Assembly: GCA_002355935.1 (NCBI GenBank)
Contig: AP017895.1
Span: 1,674,001 to 1,738,000 of the forward strand
Direction of reading: 5' to 3'
Length of the DNA stretch: 64,000 bases
Origin: Rothia aeria
Lineage (GTDB): Bacteria; Actinomycetota; Actinomycetes; Actinomycetales; Micrococcaceae
Positions 51,284 to 60,994 of this stretch are shown here, piece after piece. Made by a program: the position numbers and the translations under genes. The first letter of the stretch is position 1, and the number at the start of each line of letters is the position of its first letter. The notes beneath the pieces are model-generated. The model was given only the letters and a program-made list of their open reading frames with translations, ran no database searches and was not told the origin of the DNA.

Positions 51284-52231
51284 TTAGTACACGATTGCCG
51301 CTAGAGCACCCGGGCCTGAATGCGCGGCCAACACGGGCGGCAGGGGGCTAAGAGCCGCATCCAAAGCGTACGCACCCAAGGAATCTTGCAGGGTTTTAGC
51401 TTCTGCAAGGTTGCCCATATGGTGCAGCGCCACCACGTGACCGGTTGGCCGCACGCCGTGTTTCGCCGCCGCATCCGCAGGCGGTTTTTTCACTGAGCGG
51501 TGTTTTGCGCAGGCTTCACGAATAATCTGCGTGAGACGTTCTTTCGCACGTGTTGCGGTGCGGGGCCGCTCAACATAGGTCAGCTTTCCATCTGCAACCG
51601 TACCAATGGGCTTAATCTGGAACATCTGCCCGACCATCGCTAAGGCAGGCGAGACACGGCCCCCGCGGCGGAGCGCATCAAGAGTGGGAATGTAGAAATA
51701 AATATCGGTTGCGGCGCATATGCTGGTGACTATTTCGGCGAGCTCCTCAGGAGTGTCGCAGGTATCGGCCACCTTGTGGGCGTGCAGTGCCGCGTGCCCG
51801 TAGGCCCCAGCAATAGTGCGGGAATCGAGCACGGTCACTCGCGCTTTAGAAAGCTGCGCACCTACCCGAGCGGCTTCAACGGTTCCAGAGAGCTCTCCTG
51901 AAAGGTGTATCGACAGAATATGCTCGTACCCTTCGTCAACGAGAGCGTCGTAGGTATCGGCAAAAACACCGGGTGCGGGGCCGGAGGTATTGACCGTGTT
52001 CCCCAGAACATGCGCCATGAGGATGGCTTCGTCCATCTCTTCGGGGCCCAGGCCAGTCACATCGCGGGTGTTTGTCTCGGTTCGGGGCCCCCGGATTCCT
52101 GCGCGCACGGTTGCTTCTTGGATGGCTACCGGCATGGGTACCACGGCAAAGCCGCCGCGTTTTTGCCGCTCCTTAAGATTTTCAGGGGCAATGGCGGCGG
52201 CTGAGTCTGTCACAATGGCGATGCGTCCCAT
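51284..52231 (-). CDS. DegV-family fatty-acid-binding protein
   Basis: DegV proteins bind fatty acids, and some feed fatty-acid kinase. 315 residues: IAIVTDSAAAIAPENL at the start, NTVNTSGPAPGVFADTYDAL and SIHLSGELSGTVEAAR, the latter holding the ligand-contact serines. Intact frame. 180 bases of non-coding sequence separate it from comEA. Confidence 0.92.
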   Translation of the reverse strand: MGRIAIVTDSAAAIAPENLKERQKRGGFAVVPMPVAIQEATVRAGIRGPRTETNTRDVTGLGPEEMDEAILMAHVLGNTVNTSGPAPGVFADTYDALVDEGYEHILSIHLSGELSGTVEAARVGAQLSKARVTVLDSRTIAGAYGHAALHAHKVADTCDTPEELAEIVTSICAATDIYFYIPTLDALRRGGRVSPALAMVGQMFQIKPIGTVADGKLTYVERPRTATRAKERLTQIIREACAKHRSVKKPPADAAAKHGVRPTGHVVALHHMGNLAEAKTLQDSLGAYALDAALSPLPPVLAAHSGPGALAAIVY

Positions 52232-52319
52232 AGAGCACCCTCCTGAATCTTGAAAATGCGGTGTTTTCTGCGCTGACCGACTTTCTCATCATAGCTAAAA
52301 AGACACGGCTAAAAAGAAC

Positions 52320-52366
52320 GGTGCCGCCGGAAGAAAACACTTTTCGGGTTTTCTTCCGGCGGCACC
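52320..52366 (-). terminator. Strong intrinsic terminator after leuS
   Basis: 19-bp near-perfect stem from GGTGCCGCCGG to CCGGCGGCACC with an 8-base loop, followed on the minus strand by GTTCTTTTT. It lies 21 bases past the leuS stop. Confidence 0.88.
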
Positions 52367-52386
52367 GCATTAACGTTCTGAAAACG

Positions 52387-54882
52387 CTAGATGACGATAT
52401 TCACCAGCTTAGGGGCTCGCACAATCACCTTACGGATTTCGGAGCCTTCCACCAGCTTCGCGATGGTCTCATCCTTCAGGGCTTGTTTTTCGAGCTCAGC
52501 CTCAGAAATATCCTTGGATACCTCAAGACGCGCCTTCACTTTACCCTTGATCTGCACGATTGCGGTGACGGTATCATCCACCAGCAGGGACTCGTCCACC
52601 TGCGGGAAACCTGCGGTCAGCACCGGGTTATCGTGCCCCAGGGCGTGCCACATGTCCTCGGCGGTGTACGGCGCGTAGAGCGACAACAAGATCGCAATAG
52701 TCTCGGCGGCCTCGCGCACGGCGGGGTCCGCTCCCCCGGCGCCCGAATCGATCGCCTTACGGGTAGCGTTCACCAGCTCCATAGTCTTGGCGACCACCAC
52801 ATTGAACTTGCCCGCATCAAGAAGCTGCTTCACATCGTGTACGGTACGCGCCACCAGCTTGTGCAAGTTCGCATCGCCAGATGCCGCATCCACACCAGGT
52901 TCGGAGGTAACGTCTTGAGCAACACGCCATGCGCGCGCCAAGAACTTCTGCGAACCGGCGGGCGAAACATCTGCCCAGTCCACATCATCTTCGGGCGGGG
53001 ATGCGAAGATCATGGTGGTGCGCACCGCATCCACACCGAACTGATCAAGCTGCTCACCCAGGTTTACGCCATTGCCGAGCGATTTCGACATGGCCTTACC
53101 GCCGTTGAGAACCTGCCCCTGATTCATGAGGGCTTTGAACGGCTCGCCGTGCTCAATCAGCCCCAGATCGCGAATAACCTTGGTGAAGAAACGTGCGTAC
53201 AGCAGGTGCAGAATGGCGTGTTCCACACCGCCCACGTACATATCGACTGCGCCCCATTCCTTGATCGCCTGCGGATCGAAGGGGCCATCAGCGTAACGGG
53301 GTGAAACATAGCGCAGGAAGTACCAGGAGGAATCCACGAAGGTATCCATGGTGTCGGAATCGCGGCGGGCACTCTTACCGCACTGCGGGCAGGGAACCAC
53401 AGCCCAATCGTCGGCGGCAGCAAGGGGTGACTGTCCCTTGGGTGCTAACTGTTCACCACGCAGATTATCCGGCAGCAGAACCGGCAACTGTTCCTCAGGA
53501 ACCAGTACCTCGCCGCAGTCCTCACAGTGAATCACGGGAATAGGCGTGCCCCAGAAACGCTGGCGCGAGAGCAACCAGTCACGCAGGCGGTAAATAACTT
53601 TACCTTCCCCGGTGCCGGCGGCCTCAACCAGCTCGGTGGCCTTCGCAATAGCCTCTGCCTTAGGAAGGCCGGTCAGCTCACCAGAATTAATGAGCACCCC
53701 ATCGCCCGCAGTAGCGATACCCGACTCAGCGGGGTCTTCCGCACCCTCAACATCGAGCACCGTCACGATCGGCAGGTCAAATTTCTTGGCAAAGTCAAGG
53801 TCACGCTGATCGTGCGCAGGCACCGCCATAATAGCGCCGGTACCATAATCGGCAAGCACGTAATCGGAGGCCCACACCGGCAGTTTCGCACCGTTTAGCG
53901 GGTTGATTGTGTATCGCCCGGTGAACATGCCGGTCTTCTCACGCTCAGATGACTGGCGGTCAATATCGCTGAGGGCCTTAATCTGCTCACGGTAGTCCTC
54001 TAGCGCCTGCGCCTGCTCGGGGACCACAATCTGCTCGGCGAAGGCAGAGTCTGCGGCAACAACAATAAAGGTTGAACCGTAGAGGGTATCCGGTCGGGTG
54101 GTGAAGACCGTGAAGGATTCGGCAGGCTGCGCCTCAGTAGCCTCAATTTCGAAACGAACCTCGGCACCTTCGGAACGCCCAATCCAGTTGCGCTGCATCA
54201 GCAGCACACGCTCGGGCCATTTACCCTCAAGCTGCTCCATATCGTCAAGAAGCTGCTGGGCGTAGTCAGTGATCTTGAAGTACCACTGGTTCAACGACTT
54301 TTTGGTGACCGTGGTGCCGCATCGTTCGCAGGCACCGTTAACCACCTGCTCGTTCGCGAGCACAGTCTGGTCTTTGGGGCACCAGTTAACCATCGAGTCT
54401 TTGCGGTACGCCAGGCCTTTCTTATAGAACTGCTCGAAAAGCCACTGGGTCCACTTGTAGTATTCGGGGTCTGAGGTGTGCAGGCGGCGGTCCCAGTCCA
54501 CGGCGATAGCGTAACGTTTGAAGGATTCTGCCTGCGTGTCAATATTCTTGTAGGTCCACTCTTTCGGGTGGGTGCCGTTTTTAATAGCAGCGTTTTCTGC
54601 GGGCAGGCCGAAGGAGTCCCAGCCGATGGGGTGCAGAACGTCGTAGCCGCATTGCTTGTAGTAGCGGGCGTTCATGTCTCCAATGGCGAATGCCTCTGCG
54701 TGGCCCATATGCAGGTCGCCTGAGGGGTACGGGAACATGTCTAGCACGTAGCGGCGGCCTTTGGGGGCGTTGCCGGTGGGCTTGTACACGCCTGTTTTCT
54801 CCCAGTAGGGGCGCCATTTTGCTTCCTGCGCCCGGAAGTCGTACGCGTTTTCGGTGCGTTCGGTCTCTACCTCAGCAGACAC
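52387..54882 (-). CDS. leuS: Leucyl-tRNA synthetase
   Basis: Class I synthetase charging tRNA-Leu. HIGH-type motif in [20 protein letters not shown] in [14 protein letters not shown], and a CP1 editing domain in between; C-terminus ends KLVNIVI, the family's normal end. 831 residues, no frame break. GTG start after AAGGAATC. I looked for a T-box leader upstream and saw none. Confidence 0.96.
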   Translation of the reverse strand: MSAEVETERTENAYDFRAQEAKWRPYWEKTGVYKPTGNAPKGRRYVLDMFPYPSGDLHMGHAEAFAIGDMNARYYKQCGYDVLHPIGWDSFGLPAENAAIKNGTHPKEWTYKNIDTQAESFKRYAIAVDWDRRLHTSDPEYYKWTQWLFEQFYKKGLAYRKDSMVNWCPKDQTVLANEQVVNGACERCGTTVTKKSLNQWYFKITDYAQQLLDDMEQLEGKWPERVLLMQRNWIGRSEGAEVRFEIEATEAQPAESFTVFTTRPDTLYGSTFIVVAADSAFAEQIVVPEQAQALEDYREQIKALSDIDRQSSEREKTGMFTGRYTINPLNGAKLPVWASDYVLADYGTGAIMAVPAHDQRDLDFAKKFDLPIVTVLDVEGAEDPAESGIATAGDGVLINSGELTGLPKAEAIAKATELVEAAGTGEGKVIYRLRDWLLSRQRFWGTPIPVIHCEDCGEVLVPEEQLPVLLPDNLRGEQLAPKGQSPLAAADDWAVVPCPQCGKSARRDSDTMDTFVDSSWYFLRYVSPRYADGPFDPQAIKEWGAVDMYVGGVEHAILHLLYARFFTKVIRDLGLIEHGEPFKALMNQGQVLNGGKAMSKSLGNGVNLGEQLDQFGVDAVRTTMIFASPPEDDVDWADVSPAGSQKFLARAWRVAQDVTSEPGVDAASGDANLHKLVARTVHDVKQLLDAGKFNVVVAKTMELVNATRKAIDSGAGGADPAVREAAETIAILLSLYAPYTAEDMWHALGHDNPVLTAGFPQVDESLLVDDTVTAIVQIKGKVKARLEVSKDISEAELEKQALKDETIAKLVEGSEIRKVIVRAPKLVNIVI

Positions 54883-55145
54883 TGCGATTCCTTCGTGTGT
54901 TGGTTCCGTACTGTGCTGGCGCTCTGCACCCGGCGGGTTCGCGGGGGATCGTCCGGGCTGGCACCAACCTAACCTGTCTATTTTAGCGTGAACCGAGAAA
55001 CGTTTCTTTATATGTGCCGCTCCGTCTCGGTTTTCAGAAAATGGGCGCGGGCGGTGGCGGGGTTTTCGTGTTATTCAGCACATACACAGCTACATCCCGT
55101 AGGATGAAGGGTATTCCTGTTTTCTTTCGGCCGGAAGGTTTTTCT

Positions 55146-56099
55146 GTGACTACTCCCGCGACTGTGCTTGAAGGTGTGCCTGGCCCCCTGATTCCCGGCA
55201 CCTGCCATGAGGCTGTTTTGGCGGGGGTCCGCACCCGCTACTGGCAGTACGGGCTGGGTATGAATACGGGTGTTTTTTATTCGAAGGATTTTCCGAAGGT
55301 TCTGATGGTGCACGGGTTCCGCGGGGATCATCATGGGCTTGAGATTATTGCGAACCGGCTATTGGCGCTCATGCCTGGGGCGGATGTTATTAGCCCGGAT
55401 CTGCCGGGTTTTGGCCGCTCTGATGAGCTGAGCGGGCAGGTGAGTATTGAGAGCTATGTGCAGTGGCTTCACGCTTTGATTGAGCGGGTTGCCTCTGGGC
55501 AGAAGGTTCTTCTGGTGGGCCACTCGTTCGGGTCGATTGTGGCTGCCGCCTATGCGGCTGCGCACCCTGAGACACTGGACAGGCTGTGCCTGATTAACCC
55601 TATTAGTGAGCCAGCCCTTGAGGGGAAACATCAGGCTGGCCCCGCGTTGGCGTCGTTCTACTACTGGGTGGGTGCGTCTTTGCCGGAGCGGATGGGCTAT
55701 GCGCTGCTGCGGTCGCAGCTGATTACGCGCGCTACCAGTGAGGTGATGATGCGTTCGAAAGACCCGCTGATGCGCCGGTTCATTAATGGGCAGCATGCCG
55801 CGTATTTTGGGTCTTTTGCGTCCCGGAGGGGCGTGCTTGAGGCGTACCGGGTGTCGATTTCGAAAACTGCGGCGCAGTACGCCCCGCAGATTAGGGTGCC
55901 GGTGCAGATGCTGGTGGCTGAGGATGATGACCTTGGCACGGTGGAGACGGCGGACGCCATGTTTGAGGCCCTTGAGGGCCGCCCACAGTCCCCGGGTCAG
56001 CGTTTTGATTTGATCCCTGAGGTTGGGCACCTGATTCATTATGAGACCCCTACCCTGGCGGCACGGCTAATCGCCGATTTTGTGCGTGAAGAGTTTTAG
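55146..56099 (+). CDS. Alpha/beta-fold hydrolase
   Basis: About 318 residues. Nucleophile elbow GHSFGS, the oxyanion-side MVHGFRGDHHG, acid in AEDDDLG and the catalytic His in EVGHLIHYE. No signal peptide. GTG at 55146 is chosen for its GGAAGG and because upstream codons have no homology-like features; the frame is open from 55014. Substrate unknown. The glycosyltransferase gene starts 48 bases later and may share its transcript. Confidence 0.87.
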   Translation: MTTPATVLEGVPGPLIPGTCHEAVLAGVRTRYWQYGLGMNTGVFYSKDFPKVLMVHGFRGDHHGLEIIANRLLALMPGADVISPDLPGFGRSDELSGQVSIESYVQWLHALIERVASGQKVLLVGHSFGSIVAAAYAAAHPETLDRLCLINPISEPALEGKHQAGPALASFYYWVGASLPERMGYALLRSQLITRATSEVMMRSKDPLMRRFINGQHAAYFGSFASRRGVLEAYRVSISKTAAQYAPQIRVPVQMLVAEDDDLGTVETADAMFEALEGRPQSPGQRFDLIPEVGHLIHYETPTLAARLIADFVREEF

Positions 56100-56147
56100 C
56101 CGCTAACTGCACCGCCCCGTTATTGACTGCCTGAAGGAGGCTCCTCT

Positions 56148-57314
56148 GTGAAGCTTATGGTTGATGCCCGGTACACGCGCATTGGTTTTCATGATGGTAT
56201 TAGCCGGTACACTGCCTCGCTGCTGGGGGCGTTAAAGGGCCTGATGGATTCCGGTGCCCCTGAGGTTGCCGATGTGCAGCTGGTGATGGTGATTAGTGAT
56301 GAACGGCAGCTGCAGATGCTGCCTGATCTGCCGCATGTGAAGATTTGTTCGCCGACCGGCCCCCTGGAGCCAACGGCGGCGCTTCAGTTGAATAAGTATA
56401 AGCCGGATGTGGTGTTTTCGCCTATGCAGACGATCGGGTCTGTGGGGCGTAAGTTCAAGCTGGTGCTGACCCTGCATGACCTGATTTATTACGACCACCC
56501 GACCCCTCCGGGTTTTTTGCCTGCGCCGGTGCGGGCGGGGTGGCGGCTGTTCCATAAGAGCTACACACCGCAGCGTATGCTGCTGAACCGGGCCGATGCC
56601 GTGGTGACGGTTTCGGAGTCTACGGCACGGCTGATTCGTGAGCACCGGCTGACGGAGAAGCCGCTGCACGTGGTGCCGAACGCCCCGCAGCCGGGGTCTG
56701 TGGTGAGCGAGGACGAGGCTCTGCACCGTGCAAAGTCACGGGCTGAGGGCGCGAGCAGGCACCTGGTGTATATGGGCTCGTTCATGCCGTATAAGAATGT
56801 GGAGACTCTGCTGTACGCCATGCGTGAGCTGCCGGGGTACACGCTGCATCTGCTGTCGAAAATGCCGGATGCGCGCCGTGCCGAGCTCGAAGAGCAGGGG
56901 CTGCTCTCTCCCCTGGCGGCGGGTTCGAACGTGGTGGTGCACAACGGGGTTTCCGATGAAGAGTATGCGGAACTGTTGGAGTCTGCGCACGCACTGGTGA
57001 CGGCTTCACGAGCCGAGGGCTACGGCCTGCCTGTGGTGGAGGCTCAGGCGGCGGGCTGCCCCGCCGTGATTAGCGATATCGATATTTTCCGCGAGATCGC
57101 CCCACACTCTGTCTTTGCTTCCGTCACCGAGGATCCACAGGCAGATGCGCCCGCCTGGGTTGAAGCGATCCGCTCCCTCGAAAACGACACGGTACGTGAC
57201 CGCGTGATCCTTGAAGGCTTGCAGGATGCTTCCCACTATTCCTGGCGCGACTCAGCGTTGAAGCTGATAAGAATTGTGAGGGGAATAAATATAATAAAAA
57301 GGGATTGTATTTAG
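56148..57314 (+). CDS. GT4-family glycosyltransferase, 3' end altered
   Basis: GT-B glycosyltransferase of about 388 residues: N-terminal MVDARYTRIGFHDGISRYTASL, acceptor-side LTLHDLIYYDHPTPPGF, VPNAPQPGSV, and the donor-binding EGYGLPVVEAQAAGCPAVI. GTG start after GGAGGC. Base composition turns AT-rich at about 57,275, so the last dozen residues (RGINIIKRDCI) probably come from the adjacent insert rather than the original gene. Likely adds a sugar to a cell-surface polymer; the sugar is unknown. Confidence 0.87.
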   Translation: MKLMVDARYTRIGFHDGISRYTASLLGALKGLMDSGAPEVADVQLVMVISDERQLQMLPDLPHVKICSPTGPLEPTAALQLNKYKPDVVFSPMQTIGSVGRKFKLVLTLHDLIYYDHPTPPGFLPAPVRAGWRLFHKSYTPQRMLLNRADAVVTVSESTARLIREHRLTEKPLHVVPNAPQPGSVVSEDEALHRAKSRAEGASRHLVYMGSFMPYKNVETLLYAMRELPGYTLHLLSKMPDARRAELEEQGLLSPLAAGSNVVVHNGVSDEEYAELLESAHALVTASRAEGYGLPVVEAQAAGCPAVISDIDIFREIAPHSVFASVTEDPQADAPAWVEAIRSLENDTVRDRVILEGLQDASHYSWRDSALKLIRIVRGINIIKRDCI

Positions 57315-59200
57315 TCGTTTGTAGAAAGTATCTGAGACACTTCTTCATATATTTCTTTCCAAATGCTACAATCTTCAGGAATTTTATTAGCGTATGTTTT
57401 CTGCTCCTGAAATATATCAGCAGCACTAACCTCACTACTAAATGATGATTTCTCTGCCTTTTGTTTAAAAAAATCTTTAGCGTCGTCGTTGTTCATCATT
57501 TCTATATTTATATCATCATCTAGCAAGTTGTTATCTGCAAGACATGAAAGTATTAGGTGCTCTGGGTTTTTAGTGCCAGGTAAATATCCAACATGAGAAT
57601 CAATCCATTGGAGCAGTTGTTCTATGACTTCATCTTCCCGAATGGTTCCAGAATCATTGCTATTAAGAAGTAAGGCTTTGGAATTATTTCCTAATTTATT
57701 CAATAACTTATCTTTTCGTTGCTTGCGTATTTCATCCAAAGCAATATGACTATCTTGTGACCCTTTTGCCGATATTTTGTAAGGAACCTCGATATTTTTC
57801 GTTGGTCACCATCTAATACTATTCTAAGCGTATTGGCATTTAAAGTGGAGAATATTGGAATAACTTTCTCATATAGTGTGGATACTCCTCCTGGTAGAAT
57901 ATTTATATTAATCACATCTAGTGTCTTACTATTTCCACAAATGTGAATAGCTCTTTTGATTAGATGTTCTGCCAGTTTATCTTCTACAATAAGATTGGAT
58001 TTACATAAATCTTCATACAAAATTCCTCCTAGTGCGGCAAATGTAAGCTTATGAGGAGAATTAGGATAAGGAACTACCTTGTTATCGCTATCAGAAGCTA
58101 TTTCTAAGCGAACTCGACATTCATCTGGAAGTCTCTCAGATATGTAAGGTGAATGAGTAGAAATAACAAACTGAGTATTTCGTTCATAACATATAAAAAG
58201 TATATATTTGAGAAGTTTGCTTTGAGCTCCAGGATGCAGAGAGGTTTCGGGTTCATCCATAATTATCAAGGATGAATTACTAGCCCTCCACATCTTATGA
58301 ACCATCATAATTACTGCATACTCTCCACTTCCAGCATATGCTTCAGAATATGTAGAACTGCTATCAATTAATACTGTGTATCCAGGAACTTCAAAAAATG
58401 AGTGTTTAATAATTTTGATATTTTTATATTTTTTGTCAAGAATGTAGCTAATCCAGGAAATCTCTTCGCTCGACAAATTTATTAAAGGTTCAATTACTCT
58501 ATTTTCTGATGCCAAATCTCATATTTTTCACCTTTGCATCCATCAAAAAGATTTTTAAGTTTATGTGAAGTATTTCGAATCCTTGTTTTATATTAGATGT
58601 ATTTTTAGTCGAAACACCAAAAAACATATTAATGTCATATGCTGGGACCTCTTGCCTGAAATCAATATATAATACCGGCTTATCCAAAGGAATCCACCGG
58701 GTTCTATTTGCATAAGGTTTCTCGGCCGCGGTTAACTTTGAATACTCTGGCATCGGGGACATTCCATCACTTTTGTGAGGTCTAGTTGTTTCGAAATAAT
58801 CTGGACTCCTTTTAGATTTTTTAGATTTTAGTATCCGCATTTTTTTAACTTCTGCAACATGAGATGAATTTGGTATATCATATTGGTATATGTAGCGAGG
58901 TCGATTAGAGTTCGGAATTATATCCAAATCAGTATCAAACCAATAATCCCCTAAACTTTTTTTACCAGGACATGCTTCAACAGCTCGTAATATCGATGTC
59001 TTATTTGTCCCATTTTCTCCTACTAGTAAAGTTATAGGAGAATTAAACTCTATAACACTATTATCTAATATATTTTTATACGAGAAAAAACGGATATTTT
59101 TTATTAGAGGTATATATTTCTTCGCTTGATGTTTTCCCTGTATACGTTGGATGTATGTCTCATGTGGCGTGTCCCAAGGAGCATTTTTTCTACTGGTCAT
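57311..59200 (-). CDS. OLD-family AAA ATPase with TOPRIM nuclease domain, three frameshifts
   Basis: N-terminal ABC-type ATPase: Walker A LLVGENGTNKTSIL (61-69) and Walker B SSLIIMDEPETSLHPGAQ, with FVISTHSPY as the His switch. The TOPRIM part follows: IVEDKLAEHLI (acidic residue), NILPGGVSTLYEK and VLDGDQRK (DxD). The tail has an acidic, helical region. Breaks at about 58561-58567, TTTT 58502-58505 and TTTTT 57795-57799; added bases restore LKNLFDGCKGEKYEIWHQK, then NRVIEPLINLS, and QRKNIEVPYKISAKGSQ. About 630 residues. Start overlaps the methyltransferase stop by 4 bases (ATGA). OLD nucleases act in phage defence (for example GajA); here the partner is a methyltransferase. Confidence 0.82.
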
Positions 59201-60244
59201 TTTAATATCTCTTTCAAAATAGCTGATACTAATATTCGGGCCATATCTACAGGAACAGCATTGCCAATTTGTCGTGCAATAGAGGCCTTACTACCATACC
59301 ACATAAAGTCATCCGGAAATCCTTGTAGACGAGCAGCCTCAAAATGTGTTATAGCACGATTTTCAGTAGGATGTAGGTATCGTCCTTTCTCTGGCTTAAA
59401 AAATTCTGTTCTGATCGTTACTGATGGGCTATCCCAACGGAGCCTCCCCATTACATCAGTTGAGCCATTAGTATGTTTTTTCCAACAAGGTGATAAGAGC
59501 TCTTCAGGAATGTCAAAACGATTTCCTCCAGAAGGTATGGAAGCAAAACGCTTAAGGGATAGTTTGCTATAATTCCTACCAAGATGTAACTCTTTTGAAG
59601 AAAAATATTTTCTCCCTTTAGGAAGGTCTATACCATCAGTTTTTTGTGGAATTCCTTGAAATACTTCACGAATTGTTTTTGGTGTTGTAATTAAAGGAGA
59701 TATTTTTATTTCAGATAAGGTTTTTAGCCTTCCGATTAAAATAGCTCGTTTTCTATTCTGTGCAACTCCAAAGTCGGAAGCATTTAATATATAACTGTCT
59801 ATAGTATATGATTCAAGGATTCCACCTTCCTCTGTTAAATCTCGCAACTCTTTATATTCCCTAGACTTTAGAAATGGTGGCACGTTTTCTAGTATAAAAT
59901 ATTTTGGTTTTGACCTACATATTGTTTTTACATAATCTTTCCATAATATGTTCCTTGGATCCTTTTCTTCTTGTTTTCCCAAACTTGAGAATCCTTGACA
60001 AGGGGGCCACCTATTATTAAGTCAGATTGTGGCACAGATTCTAACTTTAACCAATCACAAATATCCCCAATGTACTGCCGTAGAGGGTTAAAATTTCTTT
60101 ATAGGTGAAGGCAGAGTCTGGATCTATCTCTACAGATGCGACTATATTTAGTTTCAACTTTAGTTCCGAAGCTGCATAATGAGCTCCTGCTGTTAGGCCA
60201 CCTGCTCCTGTAAAAAGGTCAATTACTTCTATCTCCCTCACCAT
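59197..60244 (-). CDS. C5-cytosine DNA methyltransferase, two frameshifts
   Basis: Methylates cytosine at C5 in a specific DNA sequence. Motif I IDLFTGAGGLTAGAHYA, motif IV GGPPCQGFSS (catalytic Cys), motif VI FILENVPPFL, motif VIII QNRKRAILIG and motif X RQIGNAVPVDMARIL. The frame breaks in TTT 60098-60100 and in the GGGGG run 60002-60006; one base each gives TYKRNFNPLRQYIGDICDWL and the intact PCQGF. About 350 residues. The second break falls exactly on the catalytic motif. The target site cannot be read from sequence. Operon with the OLD gene. Confidence 0.87.
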
Positions 60245-60323
60245 ATCTCCATCCTGTCGCTTGATTTCTAGCTTTATATTACCTTACACGCAATCTTCAA
60301 TATACCTGGTAGAACTTCGTCAA

Positions 60324-60682
60324 CTACACCACATCCAACCCATCACAACGAACCTGCACCGCCCCGACACGCTTGAGCGCCGAGAGCGCCGCGCGCACGG
60401 AACGCAGTTCATGGGTAACCTGCGGTGCCTGCGCATAGGTGAAGAAGAGAATAGCGCGCCAGTCCCCAGGTACTGCATCCTCGGCCCCTGACGGTGAAGG
60501 CTCAGATATATCGCCCTCTCCCCCGCTCTCGACACCGGCAGGCGCGGAATGTTGGTGCGCGAAGAAATCTTCATCCAGCGGCACAGGCCCGGTCACGCGA
60601 ACACCCTCCGGCAGATTCAGCTCCGCCAGGAACGCCTGAACATCAGCCTCAGCACCCGCCAGCATATGAAGTGCACCATACG
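60324..60682 (-). pseudogene. priA: 3' fragment of primosomal helicase PriA, truncated at the foreign junction
   Basis: About 115 residues resembling the C-terminus of actinobacterial PriA: LAGAEADVQAFLAELNLPEGVRVTGPVP and ELRSVRAALSALKRVGAVQVRCDGLDVV. A residue string RMVHF can be followed to about 60682 in the next frame (one more missing base near 60664-60668), after which similarity stops. The remaining 500-plus residues should lie at higher coordinates but neisserial DNA is there instead. Confidence 0.65.
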
Positions 60683-60689
60683 CTCGATG

Positions 60690-60834
60690 ATGAGGCGGTG
60701 GTGGTTGATCTGACGGCGGCTCAGGTGCTTGTCATCTTTATAACGTCGGACTGAGCTGGCTGCTGCCCTCAACGGTCGGCTTTGTTTTAGGACGCGTCCT
60801 GAAAGCCGCACTCAAGAAAAAGCATAAGGCTTAA
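60690..60834 (+). pseudogene. Tail of an unidentified gene of neisserial type
   Basis: A plus-strand frame ends HLYNVGLSWLLPSTVGFVLG...KAALKKKHKA at 60834 and is directly followed by a DUS-pair terminator, as real neisserial genes often are. Only the last 40-odd residues are present; the upstream part is missing at the junction. Hydrophobic with a lysine-rich end. Not recognised. Confidence 0.4.
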
Positions 60835-60842
60835 ATCTAGAC

Positions 60843-60874
60843 AAAGGTCGTCTGAAAATTTTCAGACGACCTTT
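60843..60874. terminator. Terminator made of two inverted DNA uptake sequences
   Basis: Perfect 16-bp palindrome; each arm contains AGGTCGTCTGAA, the uptake-sequence dialect described for Neisseria mucosa-like species. Inverted DUS pairs after genes are typical of Neisseria and act as both terminator and uptake signal. Confidence 0.9.
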
Positions 60875-60994
60875 TATATTCAATTCAGGAAACATCAATG
60901 AAGTCGCAGACGGTAATCGATTTACGCGAAAATCATTTGCTGTGAATTTAGATAGAGTAGGGCATGACAAACGATTCTTCTGCTTTTTGTATTT

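Larger units (their letters stand above)
57275..60320. mobile_element. AT-rich defence-like insert (methyltransferase plus OLD nuclease)
   Basis: A block of clearly lower GC than both sides, carrying only two overlapping minus-strand genes. Its edges lie at the very end of the glycosyltransferase gene and just past the priA stop, that is, between two convergent core genes. No integrase, transposase, flanking repeat or tRNA was seen, so the mode of entry is unknown. Confidence 0.7.

Noticed and set aside
54883-55013. Possible T-box leader upstream of leuS
   Set aside because: No T-box sequence or specifier-like stem could be recognised.
57311-60244. Gabija-type defence locus
   Set aside because: The OLD protein resembles GajA in build, but no UvrD-like GajB helicase is present; the partner is a methyltransferase.
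57275-60320. Prophage or transposon
   Set aside because: No integrase, transposase, structural gene or flanking repeat found.
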